Assembly: GCA_902572605.1 (NCBI GenBank)
Contig: CACGGD010000001.1
Location: 221,861 to 285,860 of the forward strand
DNA length: 64,000 nt
Origin: an uncultured Pelagibacteraceae bacterium
GTDB lineage: Bacteria > Pseudomonadota > Alphaproteobacteria > Pelagibacterales > Pelagibacteraceae
Direction of reading: 5' to 3'
In this document: in pieces, positions 25,434 through 35,691 of the stretch
How the letters are laid out: every line of letters begins with the position of its first letter
Numbering within the stretch: position 1 is the first letter of the stretch
Notes under the pieces: model-generated
What the model was told of the DNA's origin: nothing
Databases searched by the model: none
What the model saw: the letters and a program-made list of their open reading frames with translations, nothing else
Program-made: the position numbers and the translations under genes

Positions 25434-26477
25434 TTAACTCTTTAAAATTGTTAAATGTCCCATTTTTCTCTTATCTTTAATTTCTTTTTTTTTATAATCA
25501 AAAAAGAATTCGTTATCTTTAAAAGATTTATTTTGAAATTTCTCAATTTCGTTACCTAATATATTGTCCATCTCAGCGTTTGAAATTTTCTTAACTGGCT
25601 CCATTTTTAAATCACAGACTGCTCTAACATGATTTTCAAATTGACTAATATTAAAGGCATTTATTGTTAAATGCCCAGAATTATGAACTCTAGGTGCAAT
25701 TTCATTCGTCAAAAGATTATCATTTTGGTCTATGAAGTATTCAACACACATAACTCCTATGTAACCTAATTTTTCAGCAATCATCTTAGCATTTGATTGT
25801 GCCTCTTTATATATCTTATCACTAATATCTGCTGGAATTTTTGAATGCTTTAAAATTTGATCTTTATGAACATTTTCTATTGGTTCATAAATATATGTTT
25901 CTCCATTAGAAAACCTCGATATAACAACTGAAATTTCTTTTTTTAAATTGACTTTTTTTTCAAGAATATAATCAGCTGTAAAACACCAATCTTTTTTTAA
26001 ATCTGATAAAGAATTTAAAATAAACTGCCCATGCCCGTCATAACCTAAGGTATTAGTTTTCAGTATTCCTGGTAATAATTTTTCATTTTTCTTAACATCT
26101 TCAGCTGAATTGATAAATGCCCATTCAGTTGTTTTTATACCAAGATCATTAACAAAAGTTTTTTCTAATTTTCTATTTTGAATAATTTCGTTAATATTTG
26201 GTTTAGGTAAAACTTTTTTTTCTTTATTAATTTGTTTTAGTGTTTCAACTGGTATATTTTCAAACTCGTAAGTTACTACATCTACTTTATCTAAAAATTC
26301 TTTAATTTTATTTTTATTATCATATTTAGAAAATATAAATTGATCTGCGTAATTTTGGGCTGGGCCCTGATTATCATCTGAAATAACAATTGTTTTTACT
26401 TTTAATTTTCTAGCTGCCTGACACAATAAAGACCCTAATTGACCAGAACCAATTATACCTAGGGTAATAGCTGACAT
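25434..26477 (-). CDS. purK: 5-(carboxyamino)imidazole ribonucleotide synthase
   Basis: 'GIIGSGQLGSLLCQAA', 'KTNTLGYDGHGQF', 'NEIAPRVHNSGH'. Confidence 0.95.
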   Translation of the reverse strand: MSAITLGIIGSGQLGSLLCQAARKLKVKTIVISDDNQGPAQNYADQFIFSKYDNKNKIKEFLDKVDVVTYEFENIPVETLKQINKEKKVLPKPNINEIIQNRKLEKTFVNDLGIKTTEWAFINSAEDVKKNEKLLPGILKTNTLGYDGHGQFILNSLSDLKKDWCFTADYILEKKVNLKKEISVVISRFSNGETYIYEPIENVHKDQILKHSKIPADISDKIYKEAQSNAKMIAEKLGYIGVMCVEYFIDQNDNLLTNEIAPRVHNSGHLTINAFNISQFENHVRAVCDLKMEPVKKISNAEMDNILGNEIEKFQNKSFKDNEFFFDYKKKEIKDKRKMGHLTILKS

Positions 26478-26483
26478 TAATTG

Positions 26484-26972
26484 TTATTTAAGTTTTTTTT
26501 TAACAGATTTTGTTTGTAATCTTTTCCACTTCTCGAGATTAGATCTAACTTTTAAGTCGAATGTTCCAATTATAGAAGCTGCATGCAATCCTGCATTAAA
26601 TGCTCCATTTATAGACATGGTTGCCATAGGACATCCTTTAGGCATCTGAACTATTGATAATAAACTATCTAGTCCTTTAAGTTTTTTACTTTCAATTGGA
26701 ACTCCAATAACTGGCACAGTAGCCAATGATGCTACCATCCCTGGCAAATGAGCTGCTCCACCTGCCCCAGCAATAATCACTGCAAAACCATTTTTTGATG
26801 CAGATTCAGCAAATTCAAACATTCTTTTTGGGGTTCTATGGGCAGATACAATAGAGACTTGAAACTTGATCTGTAAGGTTCTTAAAATTTTTTCACATTC
26901 TTTCATAATAGGATAATCAGATTGTGACCCCATTATGATTGCTACTTTATTATTTTGTTTCTTGAGTTTCAC
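26484..26972 (-). CDS. purE: 5-(carboxyamino)imidazole ribonucleotide mutase
   Basis: 'IMGSQSDYPIMKECEK', 'SAHRTPKRMFEFA', 'AGAGGAAHLPGMVAS'. Confidence 0.95.
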   Translation of the reverse strand: MKLKKQNNKVAIIMGSQSDYPIMKECEKILRTLQIKFQVSIVSAHRTPKRMFEFAESASKNGFAVIIAGAGGAAHLPGMVASLATVPVIGVPIESKKLKGLDSLLSIVQMPKGCPMATMSINGAFNAGLHAASIIGTFDLKVRSNLEKWKRLQTKSVKKKLK

Positions 26973-27078
26973 AAACCAATTTAATCAATTTTATAAATAA
27001 AAACAATAGAGTTTTAATTTCTTTTTTTTGACTAATTTATGCCAATCAAAACACAGATTTTTTTCTCATGTTAGAGTT

Positions 27079-27282
27079 ATGAAAATATTATCTATTTTAT
27101 CTTTGTTGTTTTTGTTAACTAATTGTGCTGGTAGCAACTTGGCCAAAGTGAAATTTGGTGAGCGTTGTACTGCTTCTGATGCAAAACAACTACAGGAAAA
27201 ATCTTATGTGTGGTTTGTGAGCAAAGATGCCGCAAAGGATTTTGACAAAAGAATAAACAAATCAAACTGTTTAGATAGCTAA
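27079..27282 (+). CDS. small lipoprotein
   Basis: 'MKILSILSLLFLLTNCAGS' lipobox; internal ATG preferred over 27028. Confidence 0.65.
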   Translation: MKILSILSLLFLLTNCAGSNLAKVKFGERCTASDAKQLQEKSYVWFVSKDAAKDFDKRINKSNCLDS

Positions 27283-27310
27283 ATTAATTATTAATTGTAG
27301 TTATTTATGT

Positions 27311-27342
27311 TAATAAGGGGTCTATGTATAGACCCCTTATTA
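27311..27342 (+). terminator. terminator-like hairpin whose loop contains the ATG of the next ORF
   Basis: TAATAAGGGGTCT-ATGTAT-AGACCCCTTATTA, 13-bp perfect stem followed by a T-rich stretch. Confidence 0.65.
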
Positions 27343-28412
27343 TTTATTGTATACTCTCATTTCTTTTTAATTCAAATTTAGTAGCAATGGATTTAAAGCC
27401 CTACCATCATATTTACAAAGACGGAAAGCTGTTCGCTTTTAAGAATATAAAAGACAGCCCTAAACGAAATCCTAATTTCAAGTGGAATTGGAGAGTTTTT
27501 AGTGAAGAAAAAAAGAAACTTAATATTAATTATCCTAGTGAACATGTGATTGATAAACAAGAAGTTTTAAAAAACCTTCAAAAACATAAATCAGATTCTT
27601 ATGTTATGTGGCTTGATCATGCGAGCTTTATAATTAAGCTTGGAGATACCACAATTATTACAGATCCAGTTTTTGAAAAAAATTATGGACCTTTATGGTT
27701 TGGTCCAAAAAAATATATCGAGTCACCTTTAACATTAAAAGAACTTCCAGAAATAAATTTATTTTTATTAACGCATAATCATTATGATCATATGAGTATT
27801 AGAACTATAAAAAATTTTCCTTATAAGAATGCTGAAGTTCTTGTTCCCCTTAAACTTGGAAAATATTTTACAAGAAATGGATATAAAAAAGATAACGTAA
27901 AAGAGATGGATTGGTATGATAAAATTAAAATTAACGATGAAATCTCAATAACAATGCTTCCAGCTCAACATTGGAGTAAACGATGGATTTGGGGAGATGG
28001 AAATACAGATAGAAGTCTTTGGGGTAGTTTTTTAATCGAGTATAAAGGTAAAAAAATATTTTTTGCCTGTGATACTGGACCTGCACCTTTTTATAAAGAT
28101 TTAGGAAAACAATTTGGTTCAATTGATTTAGGTTTTGGAAATATTGGAGCTTACAATTTTTTTCCTATCGCTCAAGAAAAAGATAAATCTATATTTCATA
28201 CAAACCCAGAGGAACTTTTATCATTGATGCAAGACTTAAAAGTTAAAAAAGTAGTTGGAATGCATTTTGGAACTGCAATCTTAAGCTTAGAACCAATTTG
28301 GGAACCTCCAGTCAGATTTAAAGCAAACGCTGAAAAATTTGGATATAAGAAAGAAGATGCAATTGTATTTAAAATTGGTGAAATAAAAAAACTTGATGAA
28401 TTAATTAACTAG
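27324..28412 (+). CDS. MBL-fold metallohydrolase (RomA/NAPE-PLD-like), putatively secreted
   Basis: 'LTHNHYDHMSIRTI', 'ACDTGPAPFY', 'VGMHFGT'; N-terminal signal-like segment. Confidence 0.8.
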   Translation: MYRPLIIYCILSFLFNSNLVAMDLKPYHHIYKDGKLFAFKNIKDSPKRNPNFKWNWRVFSEEKKKLNINYPSEHVIDKQEVLKNLQKHKSDSYVMWLDHASFIIKLGDTTIITDPVFEKNYGPLWFGPKKYIESPLTLKELPEINLFLLTHNHYDHMSIRTIKNFPYKNAEVLVPLKLGKYFTRNGYKKDNVKEMDWYDKIKINDEISITMLPAQHWSKRWIWGDGNTDRSLWGSFLIEYKGKKIFFACDTGPAPFYKDLGKQFGSIDLGFGNIGAYNFFPIAQEKDKSIFHTNPEELLSLMQDLKVKKVVGMHFGTAILSLEPIWEPPVRFKANAEKFGYKKEDAIVFKIGEIKKLDELIN

Positions 28413-29559
28413 CTTTTCTTTTATTTCTTTCTTTATCCAAAAGTTTTGTTAAAGCATCTACCATAATATCTGACGCTTTGAATATTTCATTAGATTTAAA
28501 TTCGTGTGAAATATTCCTTTCAGGATCAGTTTTGTCTTCTATTATTATTCCTTCATCTGGAGAATTATTTTTTAGATAAATTAAAATTAACCACTCATCA
28601 TCAGGTGCATCATCCCATTTAATAAATATTTCTGATGTTTCAAATCTTAAATCATGACATCTTAAAATACTTAAATATTTTGGAATATATCTTTTGTTGA
28701 TTTGATAACATAAGCTATGGGCTGAACGATAAAAGCTTTCTAATGCAAATTCAATTTTTTGTCTTTCTAAATTGTAAACTCTTTCTTTCTCAAGTAATGC
28801 CGCTCGATCATCACCTTCTTCAACTTTGACTCCAAGTTGCTCGACTCTTTCTCTTATTTTTTGATCTCTTAATGCCTGATATTTTTGTTTAACTTTATTA
28901 ATACGCTCTTGAACATCTGCATAAGACTCCCTTTGTTGGCTTAAAACAAATTTTTCTAGATTTTTTATTTCTAAAGCTTCACGCTTTCTAAATTTCTCAA
29001 TTTTTTTCTCTAATTTAATTTGCTCTAAAAATTTTCTTTGCTTTTCAGCTTGCTCTCTTCTTACTTCAGCTTGTTCAAGCTTAATAAATCTTTGTAATTC
29101 TTGTTTTCTTTCTTTTTCAAGTTTAATCTCCTCTTTTAGTTCTTGTTCTTTAGCTTTTAGCTCGTTCTTTTGTTCAGCCTTTATTCTATTCTGGATCTCT
29201 TTTTTTTCTCTCTCCATTGCTTGAAGTTTAAGTCGCTTTTGTTTTTCTCTTTCCTCATGAATTACTTCTTTTATTTCTGAAAGTTTATTTGATATTCCTT
29301 GAAAGAAATTTTGAAGAGACTGATCTAAATTGATATTAAATCTAAAAACTGATTTTAATTTCTCGTTAGCTTTTAATAGGCCAAGTATTACTGTTCTTGT
29401 TTTTTTTTGAGACTTTGATCTCTTTTTGGCTTTTCTTTTTTTTACTTTATTTTTTTTTTTTCTTCTTCTCGAAAATTTTTTAATCTTTTTTTTTAGAGAT
29501 TTTCGCTTAACCTTTTTCTTGAGGTACCTTTTTTTAAGTTTTCTTTTCTTTTTTTTCAT
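28405..29559 (-). CDS. hypothetical protein with polybasic N-terminus, long charged coiled coil and conserved-looking C-terminal domain (384 aa)
   Basis: First ~55 residues mostly K/R; heptad-like K/E/Q-rich middle; normal-composition C-terminal ~120 aa. Confidence 0.65.
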   Translation of the reverse strand: MKKKKRKLKKRYLKKKVKRKSLKKKIKKFSRRRKKKNKVKKRKAKKRSKSQKKTRTVILGLLKANEKLKSVFRFNINLDQSLQNFFQGISNKLSEIKEVIHEEREKQKRLKLQAMEREKKEIQNRIKAEQKNELKAKEQELKEEIKLEKERKQELQRFIKLEQAEVRREQAEKQRKFLEQIKLEKKIEKFRKREALEIKNLEKFVLSQQRESYADVQERINKVKQKYQALRDQKIRERVEQLGVKVEEGDDRAALLEKERVYNLERQKIEFALESFYRSAHSLCYQINKRYIPKYLSILRCHDLRFETSEIFIKWDDAPDDEWLILIYLKNNSPDEGIIIEDKTDPERNISHEFKSNEIFKASDIMVDALTKLLDKERNKRKAS

Positions 29560-29585
29560 ACCTGTATTTAATTAAATATCAGGTT

Positions 29586-30791
29586 TTATGAATATATATA
29601 GTCTCTTGTTCTGTGGGCTGATTGAAAGTTTTTCACAATTTGTAATTGAAAAACAGCTAAGTCCCTATATCTAAAAGCAGCAGCACAACTTGCTAAATAA
29701 AACTCCCACATTTTTACAAACTTTTCGTCAAAAAGGTCTTTTACCTCTTTTCTTTTAGAAAGAAATCTTTCTAGCCAACTTTCTAGTGTTTTATCGTAGT
29801 GTCTAATAAGTGTTTCTGTGTCAGATACGATAAGCCCTGTTTTCTCAATAGGTTCTATAATTTGACTAAATGATGGGCAAACACCTCCTGGGAAAATATA
29901 TTTGTTTATAAATTTGTTTGGAGGAGAGGGTTTATCTACAACACCTATGGTGTGTAGTAAAAATATACCATCCTCTTTAAGTAATTTATTCATTGACTCA
30001 AAAAAAGCTTTATAAAATTTTTTTCCTACGTGCTCAAACATTCCAACTGAATAAATTCTGTCATACTGGCCTTGAATTTCTCGATAATCAGCTAATTCAA
30101 AATTGACCTGATTGTCTAAACCAAGTTCTTTAGCTTTATTTTTGCAGTATTTAATCTGATTTTTACTTAAAGAAATTCCTAAAACTTCGCAGCCTTTTTG
30201 TTTGGCAATTTCAAAAGCCATTCCTCCCCAGCCACAACCAACTTCTAAAACTTTTTGCCCTTGTTTAATATCTAATTTTTTTACGATATGGTTTATTTTA
30301 TTTTTCTGTGCCTCCTCTAAAGTTTTTGTATCATTCTTCCAATAAGCACATGAATACAATCTATGATCTCTATCTAAAAATATATCATAAAGTTTTTCAC
30401 CTTTTTCACCCCCGATATCATAATGATGCTCTACATTCTTTCTTGATTTTCCAGGTAAATTAAAGTTTGATAAATATCTCCATATCTGAAATATCCTTTT
30501 AGAAATATAACTAGCTGAATTTACTTCTCTTCTCCCCAAATTTTTGACTAAATCCATTAAAAATTCTTTAAGAGATGCGTTCTCAATAATGATTTCACCA
30601 CGCATATAAGCTTCTGGAAATTCCAATTCAGGATCTAAGATAAGTTTCCAATTAAGATTTTCTTTTAACAATTTAACGGTAACTGGATTATCCTTTCTTG
30701 GGCTCCCACAAATATATTTTTGTCCTTTGGAATCAATAAGGATCATTCCACTTTCTTTATAAATATTTGAAAATACTCTTGCTAACATCAT
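29586..30791 (-). CDS. cfa: cyclopropane-fatty-acyl-phospholipid synthase
   Basis: 'HYDIGGEKGEKLYDIFLD', 'VLEVGCGWGGMAFEIAK', 'SVGMFEHVG'. Confidence 0.9.
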   Translation of the reverse strand: MMLARVFSNIYKESGMILIDSKGQKYICGSPRKDNPVTVKLLKENLNWKLILDPELEFPEAYMRGEIIIENASLKEFLMDLVKNLGRREVNSASYISKRIFQIWRYLSNFNLPGKSRKNVEHHYDIGGEKGEKLYDIFLDRDHRLYSCAYWKNDTKTLEEAQKNKINHIVKKLDIKQGQKVLEVGCGWGGMAFEIAKQKGCEVLGISLSKNQIKYCKNKAKELGLDNQVNFELADYREIQGQYDRIYSVGMFEHVGKKFYKAFFESMNKLLKEDGIFLLHTIGVVDKPSPPNKFINKYIFPGGVCPSFSQIIEPIEKTGLIVSDTETLIRHYDKTLESWLERFLSKRKEVKDLFDEKFVKMWEFYLASCAAAFRYRDLAVFQLQIVKNFQSAHRTRDYIYS

Positions 30792-30793
30792 AT

Positions 30794-31672
30794 CTAAGCT
30801 GCCAAATTATTTTTAGTTATAAACTTTAAATTATTTAATTTGCTAGTTAAGTGCTTTTTTTCTTCAGAATTCAAAAGAACTAAAGGAGGTAATAAATTCT
30901 TAAAACTATCATCTTGTACAGACATATAACTATGAAGAGCTGATATTAAGTTATAGTCATCAAATGCTTTTCTAACTGCAATTAATTTCTCATTTTGAGT
31001 CTGTTCCTTTTTTTTTTCAAAATCATCAAAAACTTTTCTAGCAAGTGAAGCTGTTACATTGCAAATAGCTGAAATGATTCCACTGTTGCCCAATTCTAAG
31101 CCTTTTAATAGTTTTGTTTCAGAACCTGGAAAAATTAAAAAATTTGGAATTTTTAAATTTTCATAAAGATTATAACTAGAGTCTTTCACTCCAATAATAT
31201 TTGGAAATTCAGAAACTAATTGTTTAATAAATTCTGGCTTAAACAAAAATGAACTTAATTTTTCAAAATTATATAATATAATTTTTACTTTTGGGATTTG
31301 CCTTATTATATTTTTATAAAAATTATAAACTCCTTGTTCAGTATTGGATGAATAATATGCTGGTGGCATGATTAACCAAGTTTTAAATTCGTATTCCATT
31401 CCATATTTAATTAAATTGATAGTATCATTTAAAGAATTACAACCGGTTCCAAAAAAAAATTGTTTTCTTAACTTATGATTTGCAGCTTTAGAAATTAAAT
31501 TTTTTTTTGAATTTAAATCGATTAATTGACCTTGGCCTGTTGAACCAAAAAATATAACTCCATGTAGCCCACTTTTAATTGAGGATGCAGCATGTGCAAT
31601 TGTTGCATCAACATTTAATGAACAATCATCATGTAAAATGCTGCAAGTAGCTGAATATACTCCTTTAATCAT
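30794..31672 (-). CDS. dihydrodipicolinate synthase/N-acetylneuraminate lyase family protein
   Basis: 'FFGSTGQGQLIDLNSKKNLI', 'IILYNFEKLSS', 'NIIGVKDSSYN' with Schiff-base Lys. Confidence 0.8.
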   Translation of the reverse strand: MIKGVYSATCSILHDDCSLNVDATIAHAASSIKSGLHGVIFFGSTGQGQLIDLNSKKNLISKAANHKLRKQFFFGTGCNSLNDTINLIKYGMEYEFKTWLIMPPAYYSSNTEQGVYNFYKNIIRQIPKVKIILYNFEKLSSFLFKPEFIKQLVSEFPNIIGVKDSSYNLYENLKIPNFLIFPGSETKLLKGLELGNSGIISAICNVTASLARKVFDDFEKKKEQTQNEKLIAVRKAFDDYNLISALHSYMSVQDDSFKNLLPPLVLLNSEEKKHLTSKLNNLKFITKNNLAA

Positions 31673-31719
31673 AATCTTACCTAATTTATTCTATCTAAGT
31701 TATATAGTTAGAATCAAGT

Positions 31720-32646
31720 ATGAAAATTCTTTGTATTAACACAAGAAAAGGAATGGGAGATCAGATTATTTTTCTTCCTTATATTCATGCTATTTCACAA
31801 AAATTCAAAACACCCGTTTCTTTATTGGCTAAAAATAATTCTAGAGCTAAAGATCTCCTAGAAGGAGATAGCCATGTAAATGAAATTATTCCTCTTGAAA
31901 AAGAAATGGATGGAATGGGTGGAATTTTAAAATTAGCAAATGAATTAAAAAAAAGATCATTCGATAAAATTTTCATTTTTAATTCATCATTAAGATATAA
32001 TTTAATTGCTAGATTGGCAGGTATCAAATCAATTTATCAATACCCATTTAGTTTTGGAAAAAAAGATAACATGGTTATTAGTGCAAAAATTTTTACTGAA
32101 GACATAACTGAAAAAGTTGTTTCAACAGAACCTAATTTAATAATTAAGAAAGAAAATAATAATTTTGATAAGAATTTTAAACATGTTATTTTTGGTATTT
32201 CGGCAAGTGGTAAAACTAAAATTTGGGATATCAATAATTATATAAGGTTAGGACAAGAGATATCAAAAAAGGTGAGGTGTAAATTTTACATAGCTGCCGG
32301 ACCAAATGATATTGATCTGATTAATAAATTTAAAAACTCAAATATTGGAAAAAATTCTATTTCATTTGAAAAGTTAAGCATCAAAGAAACTCTTCCAATT
32401 ATAAAAAATTGCGATGTTTATATTGGAAATGATACAGGTTTTGCTCATATATCTGTAGCTCTTAAAATTAAATCTTTAGTTATTTTCACGGACACACCAA
32501 TTAAAGTTTACGGTCGATATGCTCCAGCGTTTATGTCTACTGTAGAGCCGCAAGGAGAGAACGAAAGTACTGTCCATAATACTTTGGGTGCTGACTCTAT
32601 CTCTTTTGACGAAGTTTATAATAAATCAATTCAAATGCTTAACTAA
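31720..32646 (+). CDS. glycosyltransferase family 9 (heptosyltransferase-like)
   Basis: 'CINTRKGMGDQIIFLPYIHAI', 'CDVYIGNDTGFAHISVAL'. Confidence 0.8.
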   Translation: MKILCINTRKGMGDQIIFLPYIHAISQKFKTPVSLLAKNNSRAKDLLEGDSHVNEIIPLEKEMDGMGGILKLANELKKRSFDKIFIFNSSLRYNLIARLAGIKSIYQYPFSFGKKDNMVISAKIFTEDITEKVVSTEPNLIIKKENNNFDKNFKHVIFGISASGKTKIWDINNYIRLGQEISKKVRCKFYIAAGPNDIDLINKFKNSNIGKNSISFEKLSIKETLPIIKNCDVYIGNDTGFAHISVALKIKSLVIFTDTPIKVYGRYAPAFMSTVEPQGENESTVHNTLGADSISFDEVYNKSIQMLN

Positions 32647-33163
32647 AATCAGTTTTAATTATTTTATCTACTGCTTGATTTACAAGTTTACTTAATTCTT
32701 CTGTTTTAACATCAGTGTTTATATCAGGATGAATTTTCTGCTGTAATTTTTTTGCTACTTTTAATACTTCCTCTTTAGAGCATCCTTTTTTTAATCCTAG
32801 CAATTTATAAGCCTCATCTATAGATACACTCGATGATCCCTGAGGTTTATTAAACTGCCCTTGAGAAAATCTTCCAGAATTTTTTAAAAATTGAATTAAT
32901 CTCCATAACTGAAACATTTGTAATGCGGTAAAGCCTTTTATCTTAAGACCAGAGAGTAAAATTAACCAGAAAGGTAGAGAGAAAAGAAATTTACCACCTA
33001 TTGTAAATACCACAGTTAAGATTAAGGACAAATACACTGCAATTTTTTTGAGAATAAAGGCAATTTTTTTTGAGCTAGCTCTAGCAAATGCATTTAATAA
33101 AAGATAAATAATGACAAAAATGATAATTCCAATCAAAACTAAATTCATATAACTTTTTACCAT
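32639..33163 (-). CDS. membrane-anchored DnaJ-domain protein
   Basis: N-terminal TM segments; C-terminal 'AYKLLGLKKGCSKEEVLKVAKKLQQKIHPDINTD' J-domain with HPD. Confidence 0.75.
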   Translation of the reverse strand: MVKSYMNLVLIGIIIFVIIYLLLNAFARASSKKIAFILKKIAVYLSLILTVVFTIGGKFLFSLPFWLILLSGLKIKGFTALQMFQLWRLIQFLKNSGRFSQGQFNKPQGSSSVSIDEAYKLLGLKKGCSKEEVLKVAKKLQQKIHPDINTDVKTEELSKLVNQAVDKIIKTDFS

Positions 33164-35246
33164 GAAAACTCCTAAATTGAAAAAAATAGAATCTGTAAAA
33201 AAACATCATGGAATATTACTAGAGGATAATTATGCTTGGGTAGATCAACCTAATATTTTAGAGGTTTTAAAAGACCCAAATAAATTATTACCAGAAGTAA
33301 GGAGTTATATTGAGGAAAATAATTCTATTACAAAGGATTATTTTAAAGATGTAAAAAATTTACAAAAAAATCTTTTTAATGAAATTAAATCTAAAATAAA
33401 ATTAGATGATACTTCATTAAAGTTTAAAGATAAAAAATATTATTACTGGAATAAAACCGAAGCTAAAGGAAATTATGGAAAAAATATCAGACAGCTTATA
33501 GATGGTTCTAAACCTGAAGAAATTTATTTTGATGGCGATCTTGAAAAGAAAAAATGTGGTTCAGAATATTTTGGTTTAGGAAGTATAAGTGTTTCTCATT
33601 GTGACAAATATATGGCTTATTCTTTAGACCTAAAAGGGTCTGAATATTTTACAATTTATCTTAGAGATCTTGATATTAATAAAAATGAACAGGATATAAT
33701 TGAAAATACTAGTGGAAGTATAATTTGGTCTTTAGACAGTAAAAGTTTTTTTTATTCAAAACTAGATAAATTTCATAGACCTAGACAGATTTATAAACAT
33801 GAAATTGGAACTCCAGTTAATAATGATGAATTAATATTTGAAGAACAGGACGAAACTTTTACTTGTGGTATAAGTTTGAGTTCAGATGAAAAATTTTTTA
33901 TAATTTCATCTTCTGATCATATCACTACAGAAGAATATTTTTTTCCATCAAATATAAACTCGATAAAACCTGTATTATTCCAAAAGAGAGAAAGAGATGT
34001 TCGTTATTCAATCGACTCCTGGAAAGATTATTTTTATATCCAAACAAATAAAGACGCGAGGGATTATAAAATTCTTAGGTGTAAGATTGATGAGATTAAT
34101 AAATTGGAAGAATTTATTCCTTCAAAAAAAGAAACTATTATTGGAGCGCTAGAATTTTTAGATGATTTTATTATTAGAAGTGAAAAAACGGATGCTATTC
34201 CTAAACTATTCATAAGAAATATAAAAACCAATAAAGAAGAAGAAATAAAAATTTCAGATGAAGCAATAGGTTGTCCTGGGGCTTCTTTAATGCAAAAAGA
34301 TAGAAAAACTTCTAAAATTAGAGTTGGTTGGGAAAGTTTGAAAACTCCAGGTAAAATTTATGAATACGATATTTTAACAAAGAAAAAAAAACTTGTGAAA
34401 GAAACTGTAATTCCTTCAGGTCATGATCCAGATAAATATGTTGTCGAGAGAATAAAAGCTAAATCTCACGACGGCAGAATGATACCTATTAGCTTAGTAC
34501 GTTTAAAAAATTCTAAACAAGATGGAAAATCAAAAATCTTACTTTATGCCTATGGAGCCTACAAACATAGTATTTCTCCATCATTTAGTGCCTCAAGGTT
34601 TTGTTTGGTAGATCGAGGAATAACTTTTGCAATTGCCCATGTTAGAGGAGGTGGTGATCTTGGTGATGTCTGGCATGAAGAAGGAAAAAAGAAATTAAAA
34701 AAAAATACGTTCTTAGATTATATTGCATGTGCTAACTATTTAATTGATCATAAATATACTTACAAAGGTGGAATTTGTTTTTATGGTGGATCAGCTGGTG
34801 GGCTAACTGGTGGAGCACTAGCTAACATGGCGCCTGAATTATTTTTTTCGATGCTTCTGCTTGTACCCTTTGTTGACACTATGACCACTATGCTAAATGA
34901 AAAATTGCCACTTACTCCAGCTGAATGGGAATTATGGGGAAACCCAATTGAAAGCAAAGAGTACTTTGAATATATTTATTCTTATTCTCCTTATAATAAT
35001 CTTGATAATAAATCTTACCCTTCAATGCTGATAACTACTTCTCTTTTTGATAATCGTGTCTTATATAGTGAGCCAGTAAAGTATATTGCTAAACTAAGGG
35101 ACGTTAAAAATGATAATAATGTTCAATTGCTAAAGTGCAAGATGGAAGCTGCTGGTCATGGAGGTATGAGCGGACGTGATAATGCTATCACAGAGTTGGC
35201 TGAAGAATATAGTTTTATTTTAAAAACTGCTAAAGTTGCTGATTAA
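33162..35246 (+). CDS. ptrB: oligopeptidase B (prolyl oligopeptidase family S9)
   Basis: 'GGSAGGLTGGALANMAPELF' nucleophile, 'YGAYKHSISPSFSASRFCLVDRGITFAIAHVRGGGDLG', 'AGHGGMSGR'. Confidence 0.9.
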   Translation: MKTPKLKKIESVKKHHGILLEDNYAWVDQPNILEVLKDPNKLLPEVRSYIEENNSITKDYFKDVKNLQKNLFNEIKSKIKLDDTSLKFKDKKYYYWNKTEAKGNYGKNIRQLIDGSKPEEIYFDGDLEKKKCGSEYFGLGSISVSHCDKYMAYSLDLKGSEYFTIYLRDLDINKNEQDIIENTSGSIIWSLDSKSFFYSKLDKFHRPRQIYKHEIGTPVNNDELIFEEQDETFTCGISLSSDEKFFIISSSDHITTEEYFFPSNINSIKPVLFQKRERDVRYSIDSWKDYFYIQTNKDARDYKILRCKIDEINKLEEFIPSKKETIIGALEFLDDFIIRSEKTDAIPKLFIRNIKTNKEEEIKISDEAIGCPGASLMQKDRKTSKIRVGWESLKTPGKIYEYDILTKKKKLVKETVIPSGHDPDKYVVERIKAKSHDGRMIPISLVRLKNSKQDGKSKILLYAYGAYKHSISPSFSASRFCLVDRGITFAIAHVRGGGDLGDVWHEEGKKKLKKNTFLDYIACANYLIDHKYTYKGGICFYGGSAGGLTGGALANMAPELFFSMLLLVPFVDTMTTMLNEKLPLTPAEWELWGNPIESKEYFEYIYSYSPYNNLDNKSYPSMLITTSLFDNRVLYSEPVKYIAKLRDVKNDNNVQLLKCKMEAAGHGGMSGRDNAITELAEEYSFILKTAKVAD

Positions 35247-35251
35247 ACATT

Positions 35252-35557
35252 TTAAAAACAATTCTTGCTGCTAAAACCTATTACCACATTATTAGGATTA
35301 ATTTCGAATTTTCTAACACAAGTAATATTATATTTCTTTGAAGAATAAATATAAAATCTGTTTCTAGTTTCTGAAAATTCTACTTTATCTGGTTGTCCAT
35401 AAGCAATTTTAAGTTTTGACTCTGGTTTATTTAACCATTTGCTTAATTCTTTTTCTTCTTGAATTGTTTTTTCATCTATTTTTTTAGAAACAGATTGACA
35501 GCCTATAAAAAGAATAAACGAGCTGAATATAATAAAAAAAAATTTAATTTTGCCCAT
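35252..35557 (-). CDS. small lipoprotein, hypothetical
   Basis: 'FFIIFSSFILFIGCQS' lipobox. Confidence 0.6.
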   Translation of the reverse strand: MGKIKFFFIIFSSFILFIGCQSVSKKIDEKTIQEEKELSKWLNKPESKLKIAYGQPDKVEFSETRNRFYIYSSKKYNITCVRKFEINPNNVVIGFSSKNCF

Positions 35558-35691
35558 AATGATAAATTCATTTTATACCTAAAACTTATAAACAGAAATA
35601 TTACCTACAGGTTGTAAAATGTCTCAAAACCTAACTTTTAAAGGATTTTTTCATCGAATCGGAGTAATTAGCATTAAACGGAGGTTGAATT

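Noticed and set aside
28405-29559. Possible eukaryotic-like or contaminant sequence because of lysine/coiled-coil composition
   Set aside because: Same AT bias and tight spacing to neighbouring bacterial genes; no sign of foreign origin
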